Position numbers and translations under genes: made by a program. A stretch of DNA of 64,000 nucleotides from Pollutiaquabacter aromativorans (GTDB taxonomy: Bacteria; Bacteroidota; Bacteroidia; AKYH767-A; 2013-40CM-41-45): assembly GCA_049177215.1 (NCBI GenBank), contig CP185379.1:2046001-2110000 (forward strand), given 5' to 3'. Shown here piece by piece: positions 24,838 through 34,627 of the stretch. Each line of letters begins with the position of its first letter. Position 1 is the stretch's first letter. A model generated the notes under the pieces. The model searched no databases, had not been told where the DNA came from, and saw only the letters and a program-made list of their open reading frames with translations.

Positions 24838-27108
24838 ATGGCCTTTGACATCGAAATGATCAAAGCGATCTACGCCCAACTCCCCTCCCGCGTAGCCGCT
24901 GCCCGCAAATTGGTCGGTCGACCGCTCACCCTCACCGAAAAAATTCTCTACTCCCACCTCACGACCGCGCTGCCTTCAAAGGCCTACGAGCGAGCGAAAT
25001 CGTACGTCGACTTCAACCCGGACCGCGTAGCCATGCAGGACGCGACCGCCCAAATGGCCCTGCTGCAGTTCATGCAGGCCGGTCGTCCGAAGGTCGCGGT
25101 TCCCTCTACCGTTCATTGCGATCACCTCATCACCGCTAAAACCGGCAGCAAGGAAGACCTTGCATTCGCCATCAAGGAAAGCGAAGAGGTCTTCAACTTC
25201 CTTTCGTCCGTCTCCAATAAATACGGCATCGGCTTCTGGAAGCCGGGCGCCGGCATCATCCACCAGGTGGTGCTCGAGAACTACGCCTTCCCCGGCGGCA
25301 TGATGATCGGTACCGACAGCCATACGGTGAACGCGGGCGGCCTCGGCATGATCGCCATCGGTGTCGGCGGTGCAGACGCCTGCGACGTGATGGCCGGACT
25401 TCCCTGGGAACTCAAATGGCCGAAACTCATCGGCATCAAACTGACCGGTAAACTCAACGGCTGGACCAGCGCGAAGGATGTGATCCTGAAAGTCGCCGGC
25501 ATCCTCACCGTGAAAGGCGGAACCGGCGCGGTCGTCGAATACTTCGGCGAAGGCGCCACGTCCATGAGCTGTACGGGCAAAGGCACGATCTGTAACATGG
25601 GCGCCGAGATCGGTGCCACCACTTCCACCTTCGGCTACGATGCCAGCATGGAACGCTACCTGCGCTCCACCGGTCGCGCCGATGTGGCCGAACTGGCCAA
25701 CGCGGTGCGCGAACACCTCACCGGCGACGCGGAAGTGTATGCCGATCCGAAAAAATATTTCGACGAAGTGATCGAGATCAACCTCAGCGAACTCGAACCG
25801 CACGTCAACGGCCCCTTCTCCCCCGACCTGGCTACACCGATCAGTAAAATGAAAGAGGTTGCCGCCGCAAACGGCTGGCCGGTGAAAGTGGAAGTCGGCC
25901 TGATCGGCTCCTGCACCAACTCCTCCTACGAAGACATCGCGCGCGCCGCTTCCCTCGCGAAGCAGGCGGTCGAGAAAAAACTGGTCCCGAAAGCGGAGTT
26001 CACCATCACGCCCGGATCGGAGCAGGTGCGCTACACCATCGAACGCGACGGCTTCATCGGCACCTTCGACAAGATCGGCGCGAAGGTATTCGCCAACGCC
26101 TGCGGCCCCTGCATCGGCATGTGGGCGCGCATGGGCGCCGAGAAGCAGGAGAAGAACACCATCGTTCACTCCTTCAACCGCAACTTCAAAGCACGCAACG
26201 ACAGTAACCCGAACACCTTCGCGTTCGTCGCTTCTCCTGAATTGGTAACCGCCCTGGCCCTCGCCGGCGACCTCACCTTCAATCCGATCACCGATACGCT
26301 CGTCAACGCGGAAGGCAAGGCGGTGAAACTCGACCCGCCTTCCGGCGACGAACTGCCGTCGAAAGGCTTCGCGGTGGAAGACAACGGCTATCAGGCACCC
26401 GCGGCCGACGGCTCGCGTGTGCAGGTCGTTGTGGATCCGAAGTCCTCCCGCCTCCAACTCCTCGATCCGTTCCGCCCCTGGGAAGGCGCCGATCTCGTCG
26501 GCCTCCGCCTCCTCATCAAGGCGAAAGGCAAGTGCACCACCGACCACATCTCCCCGGCCGGCAAGTGGCTCAAGTTCCGCGGTCACCTCGACAACATCAG
26601 CAACAACATGCTGACGGGCGCGACGAACTTCTTCAACGACAAAGCCAACTCGGTCAAGAACCAGTTGAACGGTCAGTACGACGAAGTGCCGAACGTGCAG
26701 CGCGCCTACAAAGCCGCCGGTATCGGCTCGATCGTGGTGGGCGATGAAAACTACGGCGAAGGCTCCAGCCGCGAACACGCCGCCATGGAACCCCGCCACC
26801 TCGGCGTACGCGCGGTGCTCGTGAAGTCCTTCGCGCGCATCCACGAGACGAACCTCAAGAAGCAGGGCATGCTGGCGCTGACGTTCGCCAACCCGGCCGA
26901 CTACGACAAGATCCGCGAAGACGACTCGATCGACCTGATCGGTCTCACCGGCTTCGCACCGGGCGTTCCGCTGACGCTGGTGGCGCACCATACCGACGGT
27001 TCCGAAGACCGCTTCCAGGTCAACCACACCTACAACGAGAACCAGATCGAGTGGTTCAAAGCCGGCGGCGCGCTCAACATCATCCGCGCATCGGTGAACG
27101 AAGGTTGA
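24838..27108 (+). CDS. Aconitate hydratase
   Basis: A TCA-cycle enzyme of 756 residues that isomerises citrate and isocitrate through cis-aconitate with a [4Fe-4S] cluster. The cluster cysteines are visible in GLIGSCTNSSYEDIA (about 350-365) and NACGPCIGMW (about 418-428). Other family motifs are GTDSHTVNAGGLG, SFNRNFKARNDSNP and the swivel-domain loop GDENYGEGSSREHAAMEPRHLG. The length fits the mitochondrial-type AcnA family common in Bacteroidota. The ATG at 24838 (MAFDIEMIKAIYAQL) was chosen over the frame opening at 24652, which would place the promoter inside the gene. A hairpin terminator follows. Confidence 0.96.
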   Translation: MAFDIEMIKAIYAQLPSRVAAARKLVGRPLTLTEKILYSHLTTALPSKAYERAKSYVDFNPDRVAMQDATAQMALLQFMQAGRPKVAVPSTVHCDHLITAKTGSKEDLAFAIKESEEVFNFLSSVSNKYGIGFWKPGAGIIHQVVLENYAFPGGMMIGTDSHTVNAGGLGMIAIGVGGADACDVMAGLPWELKWPKLIGIKLTGKLNGWTSAKDVILKVAGILTVKGGTGAVVEYFGEGATSMSCTGKGTICNMGAEIGATTSTFGYDASMERYLRSTGRADVAELANAVREHLTGDAEVYADPKKYFDEVIEINLSELEPHVNGPFSPDLATPISKMKEVAAANGWPVKVEVGLIGSCTNSSYEDIARAASLAKQAVEKKLVPKAEFTITPGSEQVRYTIERDGFIGTFDKIGAKVFANACGPCIGMWARMGAEKQEKNTIVHSFNRNFKARNDSNPNTFAFVASPELVTALALAGDLTFNPITDTLVNAEGKAVKLDPPSGDELPSKGFAVEDNGYQAPAADGSRVQVVVDPKSSRLQLLDPFRPWEGADLVGLRLLIKAKGKCTTDHISPAGKWLKFRGHLDNISNNMLTGATNFFNDKANSVKNQLNGQYDEVPNVQRAYKAAGIGSIVVGDENYGEGSSREHAAMEPRHLGVRAVLVKSFARIHETNLKKQGMLALTFANPADYDKIREDDSIDLIGLTGFAPGVPLTLVAHHTDGSEDRFQVNHTYNENQIEWFKAGGALNIIRASVNEG

Positions 27109-27130
27109 TCGTACGTTGAAGAGTTCATGC

Positions 27131-27178
27131 GCGCCCCGGAGCGATTCACAGACGAATCGGTCCGGGGCGCGATCTTTT
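27131..27178 (+). terminator. Long hairpin terminator of aconitase gene
   Basis: GCGCCCCGGA (27131-27140) pairs with TCCGGGGCGC (27161-27170), and an inner CGATTC/GAATCG extends the stem. It is followed by GATCTTTT, a short T-run. Confidence 0.7.
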
Positions 27179-27223
27179 CCGCCAACCGCCTCGCCGGTCA
27201 TTTTACCTGCTGATCAAACCCTG

Positions 27224-27231
27224 TATCTTTG
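27224..27231 (+). promoter_or_regulatory. -7 element of FAD-protein gene
   Basis: TATCTTTG matches TAnnTTTG, 29 bp before the ATG at 27261. The -33 position holds a T-run and not a clear TTG. Confidence 0.5.
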
Positions 27232-27260
27232 AACCCTCCACACCTGCTGCCCGCGCTTTT

Positions 27261-28667
27261 ATGTCGACCACTTCACCTCCTGCCATCGCGATCATCGGCG
27301 GTGGCTTCAGCGGCAGCTTCACCGCGGTACAACTGATTCGCCAGCACCGGCAACCGCTGCGCATCCTGCTGTTCAACTGCCGTTATCCGGTCGCGCGCGG
27401 TATCGCCTACGACACCTACTCGGACGAACACCTGCTGAACGTCAAGGCAGGCAACATGAGCGCCATCGACGGCGAGCCGGATCACTTCGTCAACTGGTTC
27501 CTGCAACAAGCCGAAGGCAAAGGCCTCGATCCCGGGCAGGTCCCGTTCATGTTCCTCCCGCGATCGGTCTATGGCCGCTACCTCTCCGACGTATTCGAAC
27601 AGCAACTCCTCCGACTGCCACCCGGCGTGAGCGTGGAGATCGTGCAACAGGAGGTCACCGACCTGCGCCGCGAAGACCACCACTGGTCGATCGTGACGGA
27701 ACAGGGAAGACGCATCAAGGCCGAGGCGGTCGTGCTCGCCACCGGCAACAGTCTGCCGGGAACACCCTCCGGACTCACCGGCATCAGCGAGAGCAGCCGT
27801 TACTGCGGCAACCCCTGGCTCGAGTCCTGCGTCGTCACAACGCATGAACGCGAAGTGCTGATCGTCGGCACCGGCCTGACAATGGTCGACATCGTCCTCG
27901 GTCTGCGCGGCAAAGGGTACACCGGAACGATCATCGCCATCTCGCCCAAAGGCTTCGACATTCTCCCCCACCGCAATTTCCCGCCGCACAAAGCGATCCT
28001 CGATGAATTGCGGGAACCCTACCACATCGATCAGCTCGTGCGTGTCTTCCGGCAACACGTCTTCGGCATCCGTAAACTGGGCATCTCCGGAGAGGCGGTC
28101 GTGGACGCCTTGCGTTCGAAGACCCAGGAGATCTGGCAACAACTCAGCAGCCGGGAAAAGCGACAATTCATCCAACACCTGCGGCACCTCTGGGGAATGG
28201 CGCGACACCGCCTGCCATTCACCATCCACGAACAGATCCAACGTGAGATCCGCAAAGGCAGTCTCATCATTCGTGCCGGCAGGATCCTCTCCGCCTCCGA
28301 AGAGCAGACACGAATCAAACTGGAGATTCGTCCGCGCGGCTCCGACGCGACGGAAACACTTCGCGTCGATCGCGTCATCAACTGCACCGGACCGCAACCG
28401 GACATCCGGAAAGTAGCATCGCCGCTCCTGCAGCGACTTACCGACCGCGGACTGATCGTTCCTCATGAACTCAACCTGGGTATCGAAGCAACCGCAGACG
28501 GACGGATCATCGACAGTGACGGAAACGCGCAAGCCGATTTTCTGACGCTTGGCACGCTCCTGCGCGGCGCCCTTTGGGAAAGCACTGCCGTTCCCGAACT
28601 CCGTGTCCAGGCCGCCGGTGTGGCCCGGCATCTGGTGAACTTGCTTGCCACGCGAACGACACCTTAA
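27261..28667 (+). CDS. FAD/NAD(P)-binding oxidoreductase-like protein
   Basis: A cytoplasmic flavoprotein of 468 residues. The N-terminal Rossmann fold AIIGGGFSGSFTAVQL (about 10-25) binds FAD. ARGIAYDTYSDEHLLNVKAGNMSA is typical of the NAD_binding_9 family (HI_0933/YdhS-like). ATGNSLPGTPS and a second dinucleotide site, LIVGTGLTMVDIVLGL (about 195-210), follow, then the DRVINCTGPQPDIRK motif. Members of this group act on poorly defined substrates, and the sequence does not reveal one. It stands alone with its own promoter element, 62 bp before msrB. Confidence 0.85.
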   Translation: MSTTSPPAIAIIGGGFSGSFTAVQLIRQHRQPLRILLFNCRYPVARGIAYDTYSDEHLLNVKAGNMSAIDGEPDHFVNWFLQQAEGKGLDPGQVPFMFLPRSVYGRYLSDVFEQQLLRLPPGVSVEIVQQEVTDLRREDHHWSIVTEQGRRIKAEAVVLATGNSLPGTPSGLTGISESSRYCGNPWLESCVVTTHEREVLIVGTGLTMVDIVLGLRGKGYTGTIIAISPKGFDILPHRNFPPHKAILDELREPYHIDQLVRVFRQHVFGIRKLGISGEAVVDALRSKTQEIWQQLSSREKRQFIQHLRHLWGMARHRLPFTIHEQIQREIRKGSLIIRAGRILSASEEQTRIKLEIRPRGSDATETLRVDRVINCTGPQPDIRKVASPLLQRLTDRGLIVPHELNLGIEATADGRIIDSDGNAQADFLTLGTLLRGALWESTAVPELRVQAAGVARHLVNLLATRTTP

Positions 28668-28729
28668 CAAGCTTTAACCTCTGCCGGAAATCCAAACCTT
28701 CCCTCCCGCCGTTTGTTTCTAAAACTGAT

Positions 28730-29227
28730 ATGAGGATCCTCAGCCTTTCCATCTTCTCCCTGCTGGTCTCCGCGCTGATCGCGTGCGGACAACCGGCCGT
28801 CCAACAACAGCAATCGAACAACATGCAAGAGCAAAACGGAATTTCAAAAGACGAACTCAAAAAGAAGCTCACGCCGGAACAGTATCGCATCACGCAGGAA
28901 TGCGGTACGGAAGCGCCTTTTACCGGCAAGTACTGGGACAACCACGAGACGGGCATGTACCACTGCGTGGTCTGTAATGCTCCGCTCTTTTCAAGCAACA
29001 CGAAATACGACAGCGGCAGCGGATGGCCGAGTTTCTACGCGCCGGTCGAGGGCAGTAACATCCGTGAAAAACGGGATTCGAGTCACGGCATGATCCGTAC
29101 CGAGATCGTGTGCGCGAAATGCGGCGCCCACCTGGGACACGTCTTCGACGACGGCCCCAACCCTACCGGGCTGCGCTATTGCACCAACTCCGGTTCGCTG
29201 CAGTTCTACAAGGAAGGCAGTAAGTAA
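28730..29227 (+). CDS. msrB: Lipoprotein methionine-R-sulfoxide reductase MsrB
   Basis: The protein has 165 residues from the ATG at 28730. The upstream opening of the frame to 28574 overlaps the previous gene and lacks family sequence. The N-terminus is a lipoprotein signal (LSIFSLLVSALIAC, lipid-modified C19), so the enzyme acts outside the cytoplasm. The MsrB domain has both zinc pairs (CVVCNAPLF and CAKCGAHLGHVF), the substrate motif SGSGWPSFYAP and the catalytic Cys in RYCTNSGSLQF, where RYCINSASL is more usual. It repairs oxidised methionine in exported proteins. Confidence 0.94.
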   Translation: MRILSLSIFSLLVSALIACGQPAVQQQQSNNMQEQNGISKDELKKKLTPEQYRITQECGTEAPFTGKYWDNHETGMYHCVVCNAPLFSSNTKYDSGSGWPSFYAPVEGSNIREKRDSSHGMIRTEIVCAKCGAHLGHVFDDGPNPTGLRYCTNSGSLQFYKEGSK

Positions 29228-29236
29228 ATCATCCGA

Positions 29237-30463
29237 TCAATGCTGCACCCGCAGTTTCATGCTGCGGGATGCAGTTTCGGAAACGAGCCGGAGCAGGTAA
29301 AGACCGGACGCCCATTCGGTCGTGGAGATGACCATTTGCTCGGCGTTGACACGCGACCGATACAGCACGCGACCTGCGATGTCCGTTACTTCCAGTTGTT
29401 CCGTCCCTTTTCCACTCAGGTGGTTGAAACTGACCCGCACTTCGTCACGTGCCGGATTCGGAAACGCGATGAAGGAAACCGCCGGCTCTTCGAGCGCCGG
29501 AACGCCGGCTGTCGGGTTGTACTGATACCACAGTTGTAGTCCGCCGGAAGCCTGTCCCAGAACCAGGTCGACAAAGCCGTCACCGTTGATATCACCACCG
29601 TTCACCGAAACATTGAACTTGATCCTGGACGATTCCGGCTTGTTGTACAGCGAATCCAGGAGCCGGAACGTACCGTTCAGGTTACCGTCGATGTTGTCGT
29701 AGAAGTACACGTTGCCGCCCATGTTCGACACTGCCAGCCGACGCGTGCCTGCGGTATCGTAAAAGAAGGGTACGGTATACCCTTCGACGTATCCCTGTGA
29801 CTGCAGCAGGATACCGCCAAGCGTATCGTTATCGGGCAGGTTGCTGTAAAACGCGCTCGCCGCCGTACCGATGTTCTTGAAGTAGTTGATCGTGGCCGAC
29901 TTCTCCCCGATCAACAGATCCTGCAGTCCGTCCCGGTTGATGTCAAACAGTTGCGGGGTCGCCGTGTTACCGACATCGATGCCCATGTAATTCGGGAATG
30001 CGAGCTGGAAGCTGCAGGGATTACCCGCGCCGGCGCTGTTGTTGAAGAAGTAGAGTTTGCCGTCGTCCGCGCCGATGATCATGTCGGCATCGCCATCGGC
30101 ATCCAGATCACCGAACGTCGCGGCCAGGGGCGCGACGAGATTCAGTGCCGAGATGCCGGCCAGGTCGTCCGTGATGAGTTCGTATGCCGGCTGGGTGGCT
30201 GTGCCTTTGTTGCGGAACAACCACAAGCTGTTCTTATTTGCCTGCGGCGGATTCTGGAAGATACTGCCGCCGACGATCAGGTCCAACAAGCCGTCACTGT
30301 CGTAATCGAATGGCACCGGCACAGCCGCTTCGCCGACGTCGATCATGCCGCCGACCAGAAAATCACTCGAACGGTAACTGAAGGTCGGGTTGGGATCCGT
30401 TGCGGTGTTCTTGTACCACCACATACCCTGTCGGTTCTCGTTCTCATTCGGCGCGAAGAGCAT
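29237..30463 (-). CDS. C-terminal part of frameshifted FG-GAP/T9SS protein
   Basis: This frame of up to 408 residues has FG-GAP/VCBS propeller repeats with calcium loops (DYDSDGLLDLIVGG, DLDADGDADMIIGADDG, DINRDGLQDLLIGE, DINGDGFVDLVLGQ) and a T9SS type A sorting domain (FIAFPNPARDEVRVSF, GLYLLRLVSETASRSM). It has no signal peptide. Coding similarity continues upstream of its first Met (AVFNGFHAHSYIDLDNDGKRDMLF) to about 30530, where the frame of the other half ends in sense. The two halves are one gene broken by a single-base shift. If the shift is a sequencing or assembly error the intact protein would be about 760 residues. Confidence 0.8.
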   Translation of the reverse strand: MLFAPNENENRQGMWWYKNTATDPNPTFSYRSSDFLVGGMIDVGEAAVPVPFDYDSDGLLDLIVGGSIFQNPPQANKNSLWLFRNKGTATQPAYELITDDLAGISALNLVAPLAATFGDLDADGDADMIIGADDGKLYFFNNSAGAGNPCSFQLAFPNYMGIDVGNTATPQLFDINRDGLQDLLIGEKSATINYFKNIGTAASAFYSNLPDNDTLGGILLQSQGYVEGYTVPFFYDTAGTRRLAVSNMGGNVYFYDNIDGNLNGTFRLLDSLYNKPESSRIKFNVSVNGGDINGDGFVDLVLGQASGGLQLWYQYNPTAGVPALEEPAVSFIAFPNPARDEVRVSFNHLSGKGTEQLEVTDIAGRVLYRSRVNAEQMVISTTEWASGLYLLRLVSETASRSMKLRVQH

Positions 30464-31518
30464 ATCGCGCTTGCCGTCGTTGTCGAGGTCGATGTAGCTG
30501 TGCGCGTGGAAGCCGTTGAAGACCGCAGGGCCAGGTCGTAGGATGGAAAGCTCACATCCTGCGTATCCATCTCCGCGGAAAACTGCGTCCCGCCGTTGTG
30601 GACCATGAGAGTGTTGTACGAAGAGATGTCTCCGATCAGGGCATCCATATCGTTGTCGCCGTCGAGGTCGAGCAGGTAGATCGAAGAGATCGTATCATCA
30701 CGACGCGCGGCATCGGAAGGATCGTAAGCCGGTTCCAGGACCGGGTTGGGCTCTTCGGTCGGCCGACCGACACGGCACGGACAATGAAAACATCCCACCT
30801 CGTTGGCGCCGCCTACTTGCAGGGCGAAATTTCCCCAGCAGGCGGAAGCCCATTCGTACACCAGCGAATCGCAGGTGCCATAGTTGTCCATGGACAGGTT
30901 ACGGTGATAAATGAATCGGCCATCCGGAACCGAATTGTATCCGATGATATCCATGTCGCCGTCGCTATCCACATCCGCAAAGGCCGGGATGGAAACCGCG
31001 CTGGCGAAGATGTTCGTCGGGAAGCCGGCGAAGGTCTCCCGCATGAACGGATTGACGAGGGTGAACTGCAAACCGGAGCCAGGCGTGTAGTCGTTGCGCC
31101 AGGCGGCGATGCCTGACGGAAACTGGGAAGAGAGCATGAACAGGTCTTCCTTCCCGTCGCAATTGTAATCGTAGAACAGCGCCCACTTGTTGATCGGAGG
31201 GAATCTCTGCACCATTTCCGGCGCGTACTGCCATGCGGTGACCACATTCGTCGAGCCGGTATTCAGGAAGCAACTCACCCGGTTGTTGAAGCGGTCGAAC
31301 ACGAAGAGGTCTTTGCGTCCGTCACCGTCCATATCCACGGAAGAGGTCAGCGGATAATTGATCCCGCCTGACCAGGGGTTCTGCATCGGGGTCCCGGCGA
31401 TCTCCACCGCGACATTATCGACCCGGTCGAAGCGGACCTGGGCATTGGACTGATCCGAGAGCAGGAACAGGAAGACAAACGGCAGCGCCGCCAGGAAACG
31501 TAAGTGCGTATTTCGCAT
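30343..31518 (-). CDS. N-terminal part of frameshifted FG-GAP/T9SS protein
   Basis: From the ATG at 31518 the frame begins with a signal peptide (MRNTHLRFLAALPFVFLFLL, cleaved near SNAQ). Propeller repeats with DxDxDG loops follow (DMDGDGRKDLFVFD, DYNCDGKEDLFMLS, DVDSDGDMDIIGY, DLDGDNDMDALIGD), and a Cys-rich insert (VGCFHCPCRVG) lies near residue 240. Sense ends at about 30530 after SFPSYDLA; the last 60-odd residues are Ser/Thr/Arg-rich nonsense produced by reading the downstream half in the wrong frame. The continuation is in the frame of 29237-30463. It was probably an extracellular repeat protein of unknown role. Confidence 0.8.
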   Translation of the reverse strand: MRNTHLRFLAALPFVFLFLLSDQSNAQVRFDRVDNVAVEIAGTPMQNPWSGGINYPLTSSVDMDGDGRKDLFVFDRFNNRVSCFLNTGSTNVVTAWQYAPEMVQRFPPINKWALFYDYNCDGKEDLFMLSSQFPSGIAAWRNDYTPGSGLQFTLVNPFMRETFAGFPTNIFASAVSIPAFADVDSDGDMDIIGYNSVPDGRFIYHRNLSMDNYGTCDSLVYEWASACWGNFALQVGGANEVGCFHCPCRVGRPTEEPNPVLEPAYDPSDAARRDDTISSIYLLDLDGDNDMDALIGDISSYNTLMVHNGGTQFSAEMDTQDVSFPSYDLALRSSTASTRTATSTSTTTASAICSSRRMRTRTDRVCGGTRTPQRIPTRPSVTVRVIFWSAA

Positions 31519-31669
31519 GATTACGAAGATACTCAATAGGCAGGCGGCGAAAGCAGGACAAATGTCAATTCTTATTCATTTTCCAACATGAACAGTCCGC
31601 TCCCGGCTGGAAATTTAGGGCAGTTTTGGTCCGGCTCGCGTATCTTTACAAGACCACACACGCACGCCC

Positions 31670-32161
31670 ATGCCCTCTTTTGACATCGTTTCCAAAATAG
31701 ACGTCCAAAAACTCGACAACGCCATCAACGTGGCGATCAAGGAACTCGCCAACCGTTTCGATTTTCACGGTTCCAAGACCAACGTGGAGCTCGACAAGAA
31801 GACGCTCCAGATCCACGTCCTCACTGAAAACGACATGCGCCTCAAAGCCGTGGAAGGCATCATCATCGGCCGCATGGTGAAGCAGGGCCTCGACCCGCAG
31901 AGCCTCGACTTCGGCAAGGAACTCTACGCCTCCGGCAACATGGTGAAGAAAGACATCAAGGTCAAGCAGGGCGTCGACAAAGACACCGCGAAGAAAGTCG
32001 TCAAGATCATCAAAGACACCGGCCTCAAAGTCCAGGCGTCCATCATGGACGAACAAGTCCGCGTCACCGGCAAGAAGATCGACGACCTCCAGGAACTCAT
32101 CAGCATTTTGGAAAAGTCACAGGTCGGCATTCCAATGCAGTACGAGAATTTCCGGAGTTGA
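31670..32161 (+). CDS. yajQ: YajQ-family nucleotide-binding protein
   Basis: This 163-residue protein of two ferredoxin-like lobes belongs to a family in which some members bind cyclic di-GMP and others bind nucleotides or nucleic acid. The conserved start PSFDIVSKIDVQKLDNAINVAIKEL, the central ENDMRLKAVEGIII and the end KIDDLQELISILEK...MQYENFR are all present, and the length is standard. TATCTTTA at 31641-31648 resembles a -7 element. The stop codon is followed within 50 bp by the large repeat array. Confidence 0.93.
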   Translation: MPSFDIVSKIDVQKLDNAINVAIKELANRFDFHGSKTNVELDKKTLQIHVLTENDMRLKAVEGIIIGRMVKQGLDPQSLDFGKELYASGNMVKKDIKVKQGVDKDTAKKVVKIIKDTGLKVQASIMDEQVRVTGKKIDDLQELISILEKSQVGIPMQYENFRS

Positions 32162-32208
32162 TCGTATGCATCCAGGCGGTGCATGACAAAGATCAATTTT
32201 CCAACCAC

Positions 32209-34613
32209 CACCCCGCCTCGTAGGGGCGGCAGTATCCTTGTACCGGTTGTCCCTCTCGGATTTTCGACCCCGTAGGGGTCGCGGTATGAATGGTTGATGC
32301 TGTGATAAAAAAATTAATGCTCCATCGCCGGTCCATCGCGGCAAACCAATTTGCTTCTTTCACCGCCCCTTACCGCGACCCCTACGGGGCCGTGATCATT
32401 GGGGGATTGCAACGGGCCAGGATACCGGCGCCCCGATGGGGCGCACGGGTGGGCGTGATTGGACGGCGGTTTTAAAACAAATATTATTCCCTGCGCTAAA
32501 AACTTTGTTCACCAGAGATGTCTTGATGTCTTATCCCGGAAGACGCGGCCTTTGATCACAACCACCACCCCGCCCCGGAGGGGCGGCGGTATCCTTGTAC
32601 CCATTCATCCCAGTCAACACCCCGCCCCGTAGGGGCGGCGGTATCCTTGCACCAAATGTCCCTCTCGGATTTTCGACCCCGTAGGGGTCGCGGTATGAAT
32701 GGTTGATGCTGTGATAAAAAAATTAATGCTCCATCGCCGGTCCATCGCGGCAAACCAATTTGCTTCTTTCACCGCCCCTTACCGCGACCCCTACGGGGCC
32801 GTGATCATTGGGGGATTGCAACGGGCTAGGATACCGGCGCCCCGATGGGGCGCACGGGTGGGCGTGATTGGACGGCGGTTTGAAAACAAATTTTATTCCT
32901 TGCGCTAACAACGTTGTTTACCAGCGATGTCTTGGATGTATCATCCCGGACGACGCGGCCGTTCTTCACAACCACCACCCCGCCCCGTAGGGGCGGCGGT
33001 ATCCTTGCACCGGTTGTCCCTCTTGGAATTTCGACCCCGTAGGGGTCGCGGTATGAAATGTTGGTTCAGGGAACAATGGTCCGTCTGGCGGAATGTTAGC
33101 GCCTTCGAACAGCGACCACATGGGTATAAAGCTCCCAGCGCGTATTCCGCCGCAGCATCCGATCAGTCAACACCCCGCCCCATAGGGGCGGCGGTATCCT
33201 TGTACAGGTTGTCCCTCTCGGAATTTCGACCCCGTAGGGGTCGCGGTATGAAAAGTTGGTGCTGTGATAAAAAAAATAATGCATCATCGCCGGTGAATCG
33301 TGGCAAACCAATTTGCTTCTTTCACCGCCCCTTACCGCGACCCCTACGGGGCCGTGATCATTGGGGGATTGCAACGGGCTAGGATACCGGCGCCCCGATG
33401 GGGCGCACGGGTGGGCGTGATTGGACGGCGGTTTGAAAACAAATTTTATTCCTTGCGCTAACAACGTTGTTTACCAGCGATGTCTTGGATGTATCATCCC
33501 GGACGACGCGGCCGTTCTTCACAACCACCACCCCGCCCCGTAGGGGCGGCGGTATCCTTGCACCGGTTGTCCCTCTTGGATTTTCGACCCCGTAGGGGTC
33601 GCGGTATGAAATGTTGGTGTTGTGATAAAAAAAATAATGCATCATCGCCGGTGAATCGTGGCAAACCAATTTGCTTCTTTCACCGCCCCTTACCGCGACC
33701 CCTACGGGGCCGTGATCATTGGGGGATTGCAACGGGCTAGGATACCGGCGCCCCGATGGGGCGCACGGGTGGGCGTAAGTCAGCGGTTTGAAAACAAATT
33801 TTATTCCTTGCGCTAACAACGTTGTTTACCAGCGATGTCTTGGATGTATCATCCCGGACGACGCGGCCGTTCTTCACAACCACCACCCCGCCCCGTAGGG
33901 GCGGCGGTATCCTTGCACCAAATGTCCCTCTCGGATTTTCGACCCCGTAGGGGTCGCGGTATGAAATGTTGGTGCTGTGATAAAAAAAATAATACATCAT
34001 CGCCGGTGAATCGTGGCAAACCAATTTGCTTCTTTCACCGCCCCTTACCGCGACCCCTACGGGGCCGTGATCATTGGGGGATTGCAACGGGCTAGGATAC
34101 CGGCGCCCCGATGGGGCGCACGGGTGGGCCTGATTGGACGGCGGTTTGAAAACAAATATTATTCCCTGCGCTAAAAACTTTTTTCACGAGAGATGCCTTG
34201 ATGTCTTATCCCGGAAGACGCGGCCTTTGATCACAACCACCACCCCGCCCCATAGGGGCGGCGGTATCCTTGCACCGGTTGTCCCTCTTGGATTTTCGAC
34301 CCCGTAGGGGTCGCGGTATGAAATGTTGATTCAGGGAATAGTGGTCCGTCTGGCGGAATGTTAGCGCCTTCGAAAAGCAACAGCATAGGCATAACACTCC
34401 CAGCGCGCATTCCGCCGCAGCATCCGATCAGTCAACACCCCGCCCCGTAGGGGCGGCGGTATCCTTGCACCGGTTGTCCCTCTTGGATTTTCGACCCCGT
34501 AGGGGTCGCGGTATGAAATGTTTATTCAGGGAACAATGGTCCGTCTGGCGGAATGTTAGCGCCTTCGAAAAGTAACAGCATAGGCATAACACTCCCAGCG
34601 CGCATTCCGCCTT
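32209..34613. repeat. 2.4-kb array of palindromic repeat units
   Basis: Element A has the core CCGCCCCGTAGGGGCGG followed by CGGTATCCTTG. Element B has the core GACCCCGTAGGGGTC followed by GCGGTATGA. Each core is a palindrome. A and B are followed by one of two spacers. The long spacer (units of about 355-358 bp, five copies, near 32210, 32620, 33175, 33530 and 33885) itself carries inverted B and then inverted A. The short spacer (units of about 195 bp, three copies, near 32980, 34240 and 34440) has GGCGGAAT...ATTCCGCC ends. A 54-bp remnant lies at about 32569. Copies are nearly identical. Open frames inside are repeat by-products. The array fills the gap between convergent yajQ and the TonB receptor gene. 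Confidence 0.93.
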
Positions 34614-34627
34614 ACCACCGGCGATCC

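Noticed and set aside
24976..27201. Long minus-strand open frame of about 740 codons opposite aconitase
   Set aside because: Translation is Val/Gly/Asp/Arg-rich without motifs; it is the antisense shadow of a GC-rich real gene.
32290..34397. Several open frames of 60-150 codons on both strands in the repeat array, some nearly identical to each other
   Set aside because: They follow the repeat units exactly, have Arg/Pro-rich low-complexity translations and no family features; they are by-products of GC-rich palindromes.
32209..34613. Repeat array considered as CRISPR or as an rRNA/tRNA operon
   Set aside because: Units are about 195 or 355 bp, repeats are palindromic pairs and the spacers are shared; no RNA gene folds were recognised.
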